Assembly: GCA_016191715.1 (NCBI GenBank)
Contig: JACPVN010000108.1
Location: forward strand, 1 to 5,516
Length of the DNA: 5,516 bases
Reading direction: 5' to 3'
DNA from: Ignavibacteriota bacterium
GTDB lineage: Bacteria; Bacteroidota; Ignavibacteria; UBA10030; SZUA-254
The notes below the pieces were generated by a model. It searched no databases, had not been told where the DNA came from, and was given only the letters and a program-made list of their open reading frames with translations. This document shows positions 5,495-5,516 of the stretch, piece after piece; within the stretch, counting starts at the first letter, position 1; the number at the start of each line of letters is the position of its first letter. The position numbers were made by a program, and so were the translations under genes.

Positions 5495-5510
5495 AAAAAA
5501 AAAAAAAAAA
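5495..5510. repeat. Run of 16 A
   Basis: Sixteen consecutive A lie just before the window end, directly after the AAATCCTAAAT repeat region. Read on the other strand it is T16, without a GC-rich hairpin beside it. It may be a genuine slippage-prone tract or an assembly or read artefact. Confidence 0.6.
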
Positions 5511-5516
5511 TAAATA

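Noticed and set aside
5142..5513. 123-codon plus-strand frame and 106-codon minus-strand frame at the right end
   Set aside because: Both are shadows of the acyl-CoA dehydrogenase gene in other frames that continue by chance into the repeat region and homopolymer.

Overview
The window looks like a piece of a moderate-GC bacterial chromosome. The best guess is the Bacteroidota/Chlorobiota/Ignavibacteria side of the tree. The reasons are weak or absent Shine-Dalgarno sequences in front of well-conserved genes, AT-rich spacers, and the style of the dispersed hairpin repeats. This assignment is an inference from style only; no rRNA or other marker gene is present.

Layout. Positions 1-801 hold the 3' part of a ClpP/SppA-fold 'serine dehydrogenase proteinase'-type gene whose start and catalytic serine lie upstream of the window. 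A 76-codon unrecognised ORF (794-1024) overlaps its end. Both are AT-rich. An AT-rich spacer follows, with a possible promoter and a clear intrinsic terminator at 1222-1253. Three genes of C4 acyl-CoA metabolism then lie on the same strand: acetyl-CoA acetyltransferase (1291-2472), 3-hydroxybutyryl-CoA dehydrogenase (3137-3994) and a short-chain-type acyl-CoA dehydrogenase (4223-5362). Together they cover condensation of two acetyl-CoA, reduction of acetoacetyl-CoA, and the crotonyl-CoA/butyryl-CoA step, or the reverse sequence in beta-oxidation. The crotonase and the electron-transferring flavoprotein that would complete the route are not in the window.

Each spacer of this metabolic cluster holds a different structured repeat. 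Between the thiolase and hbd is a compact unit of about 620 bp: eleven 8-bp tandem repeats, an S23/IVP-type four-helix-bundle protein gene, four more direct copies, then four inverted copies. Its ends can pair as a 31-bp inverted repeat (29/31). Between hbd and the acyl-CoA dehydrogenase is a roughly 120-bp REP/MITE-like element made of four hairpins. After the acyl-CoA dehydrogenase is a third region with AAATCCTAAAT direct and inverted repeats, small GGGATCCC-type hairpins and a run of 16 A.

The most interesting item is the four-helix-bundle gene bounded by inverted repeat arrays. It resembles, outside rRNA, the architecture of 23S rRNA intervening sequences (a terminal stem with an ORF in the loop). 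It is a candidate small mobile or RNA-processed element.
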